A DNA stretch of 64,000 nucleotides, from NCBI RefSeq assembly GCF_011050365.1, contig NZ_DRFV01000003.1, positions 170,257-234,256 of the forward strand. Reading direction: 5' to 3'. The stretch is from Pseudohongiella sp. (GTDB lineage Bacteria; Pseudomonadota; Gammaproteobacteria; Pseudomonadales; Pseudohongiellaceae). Shown one piece after another: positions 62,704 through 64,000 of this stretch; the first letter of the stretch is position 1, and every line of letters begins with the position of its first letter. Position numbers and translations under genes: made by a program. A model generated the notes under the pieces. The model was not told the DNA's origin and did no database searches. It saw only the letters and a list, made by a program, of their open reading frames with translations.

Positions 62704-63996
62704 CTAATGATCAAAAATTTCCGTGTCAGCATCGCCCGTGACATGAAGAAGCCCCCAGGCCCCTTTATCAGCTCGCGCCAACGCATGATCGACCAATACG
62801 TAGGTTCCGGGGTAGTCCACGGTAAACTCTACAATCGTAGCCCCTCCCGGCAGCACGGCTGTGGTCTGCACGTTGTGGAACTGTGCCCCGCCTATATTGG
62901 CTTCCGGGTATACGGTATCAAAAATTTCGCCCACCACATGAAACGACGATGACAGCGCGACACCGCCATTACCAACATAAAGGCGAACGCGGTCGCCCAC
63001 TTCAGCTGTCAGGTTCTCCGCAAGAGCGCCGGTGCGGCCGTTAAAAAAAATATAGTTGGGGTTACTGTCCAGCATCTGGCGGCCATCGAAAACCTGCAAC
63101 CCCCGTCGACCGATGGTGCCAGTTGTAAACAGTTCGCCCTGAACGATATAAAACTCTCGATCCACCTCAGGCAGGCCGCCCTCGGGCTCTACCAGAATCA
63201 GACCATACATACCATGGCTCATGTGGACCGCCATATTCGGCACTGCGCAGTGATAAATATACAGGCCGGGATTGAGGGCGCGGAACCGAAAAGATTTTTC
63301 CTCACCGGGAGCAACGATGGTGGCTTCCCCTCCACCTCCAGGTCCGGTCACAGCATGCAAATCGATGTTGTGCTGATGAAGACTGCTTTCGTGATTACGC
63401 AGTGTGAAATTGACCACGTCACCTTCCCGAATTCTTAGCATGGGCCCGGGCACCTGTCCGTTAAACGTCCAGTAATTGAAACTGATGCCGGGCGCCACTT
63501 CGGACAACACCTCGCGGGTTTCCAGCTCCAGACTGATCTCTTGTGGCTCCCTGAGCACCGGCGGCGGCACTTCGCGCGGATCAGCGGCGATGTCGCCTAT
63601 CGTTTCGAAGTCACCGATGCGACGAAAAAACTCCAGCACATTGCCTAACGGTAGCGCTGGCCCCTCGTCCGGGCCATAGGTCTCACCGTACTGCGGATAT
63701 TGCAACAAGTGGCGAGTGCCCAGTGAAATCACAATAAACAGCGCCAGGGCACTCACAAACACTGCCATGGATGTCAACATGCCGGCGGGATAATCCAGCC
63801 TGTGAATTAACCTCATGAAAAAATACCAGGACGCAGTAGCAGCCACAGCCAGCGCGAACACCTCCAGCAGCGACGTGCGCACATTCCAGATTAATGACGG
63901 GCCGCCCAATACCAGCAATGTAACCAGGACGAGCACCATCACTGACATCACGGCATAGACTAGCAGGCTCGATAAGCGGTGAAGATTTGGGTGCAT
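62704..63996 (-). CDS. nirK: Membrane-anchored copper nitrite reductase NirK
   Basis: NirK reduces nitrite to nitric oxide. About 110 N-terminal residues form three membrane helices (VMSVMVLVLVTLLVLGG, EVFALAVAATASWYFF, SMAVFVSALALFIVISLG), so the catalytic part is tethered, not free in the periplasm. Two cupredoxin domains follow: type 2 copper and catalytic residues in HQHNIDLHAVTG, type 1 ligands in YIYHCAVPNMAVHMSHGM, and the second-domain histidines in SSSFHVVGEIFD and LVDHALARAD. All are intact. The start at 63996 lies four bases from the window edge, so upstream context is unseen. Confidence 0.9.
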   Translation of the reverse strand: MHPNLHRLSSLLVYAVMSVMVLVLVTLLVLGGPSLIWNVRTSLLEVFALAVAATASWYFFMRLIHRLDYPAGMLTSMAVFVSALALFIVISLGTRHLLQYPQYGETYGPDEGPALPLGNVLEFFRRIGDFETIGDIAADPREVPPPVLREPQEISLELETREVLSEVAPGISFNYWTFNGQVPGPMLRIREGDVVNFTLRNHESSLHQHNIDLHAVTGPGGGGEATIVAPGEEKSFRFRALNPGLYIYHCAVPNMAVHMSHGMYGLILVEPEGGLPEVDREFYIVQGELFTTGTIGRRGLQVFDGRQMLDSNPNYIFFNGRTGALAENLTAEVGDRVRLYVGNGGVALSSSFHVVGEIFDTVYPEANIGGAQFHNVQTTAVLPGGATIVEFTVDYPGTYVLVDHALARADKGAWGLLHVTGDADTEIFDH

Positions 63997-64000
63997 ACAA

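Noticed and set aside
1..64000. CRISPR arrays and insertion sequences
   Set aside because: No regularly spaced direct repeats with spacers and no transposase-like frames were seen.

Overview
The window is a stretch of a Gammaproteobacterium chromosome, probably from an aquatic heterotroph. The signs are a PBP1b/LpoP-type gene pair, a bactofilin, a dense set of c-di-GMP and two-component signalling genes, two large TonB-dependent receptors, many exported hydrolases, a urea ABC transporter with urease, and a copper nitrite reductase. Base composition looks moderately GC-rich by eye, with AT-rich islands near 25.6-26.0, 56.6-56.8 and 61.8 kb. I cannot place it to genus. A Pseudohongiella- or Halieaceae-like lineage would fit but is a guess. 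There is no complete rRNA, tRNA, IS element or CRISPR array.

Layout. 0-6 kb: a cut-off ExoD gene, PBP1b with a TPR lipoprotein (probable LpoP), a Cache-PAS hybrid kinase and a small DUF3820 gene. 6-18 kb: signalling genes (REC-PAS-GGDEF-EAL, HDOD-kinase, a GGDEF cyclase, a CSS-EAL phosphodiesterase), a MinD-like ATPase operon, proline iminopeptidase and a flavoprotein. 18-25.5 kb: bactofilin, then a run of exported metabolic enzymes (Tat-exported class V aminotransferase, YtcJ-type amidohydrolase, exported FAH-family protein, serine hydrolase) and a YbaK deacylase. 26-33.9 kb (+ strand): a TonB receptor with a strong terminator, then an NCS1-transporter/histidine-kinase fusion and a LuxR-type response regulator.

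56.4-33.9 kb (- strand) is the most interesting part, a co-directional cluster of about 22 kb. It reads: TonB receptor; four exported ureohydrolase-family proteins in the order A2-B2-A1-B1; a membrane-anchored PpiC-type isomerase; a HupE/UreJ-type permease (candidate nickel transporter); urtABCDE; ureDABCEFG; and a small His-containing membrane protein. In each A-B pair the A protein keeps all six metal ligands of the arginase fold, while the B protein has lost four of them in the same way in both copies. The arrangement suggests uptake of a guanidino (or similar) compound across the outer membrane, periplasmic release of urea by active/inactive heteromers, urea import by Urt and hydrolysis by urease. 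The substrate cannot be read from the sequence. Two near-identical 18-bp palindromes, one upstream of urtA and one far upstream of the TonB receptor, suggest shared control.

56.9-64 kb: two exported YceI proteins, a PQQ-dependent dehydrogenase, an unrecognised secreted protein, a decayed stretch with the tail of an EAL gene and recombination-site-like repeats, and a membrane-anchored NirK followed by two small genes.
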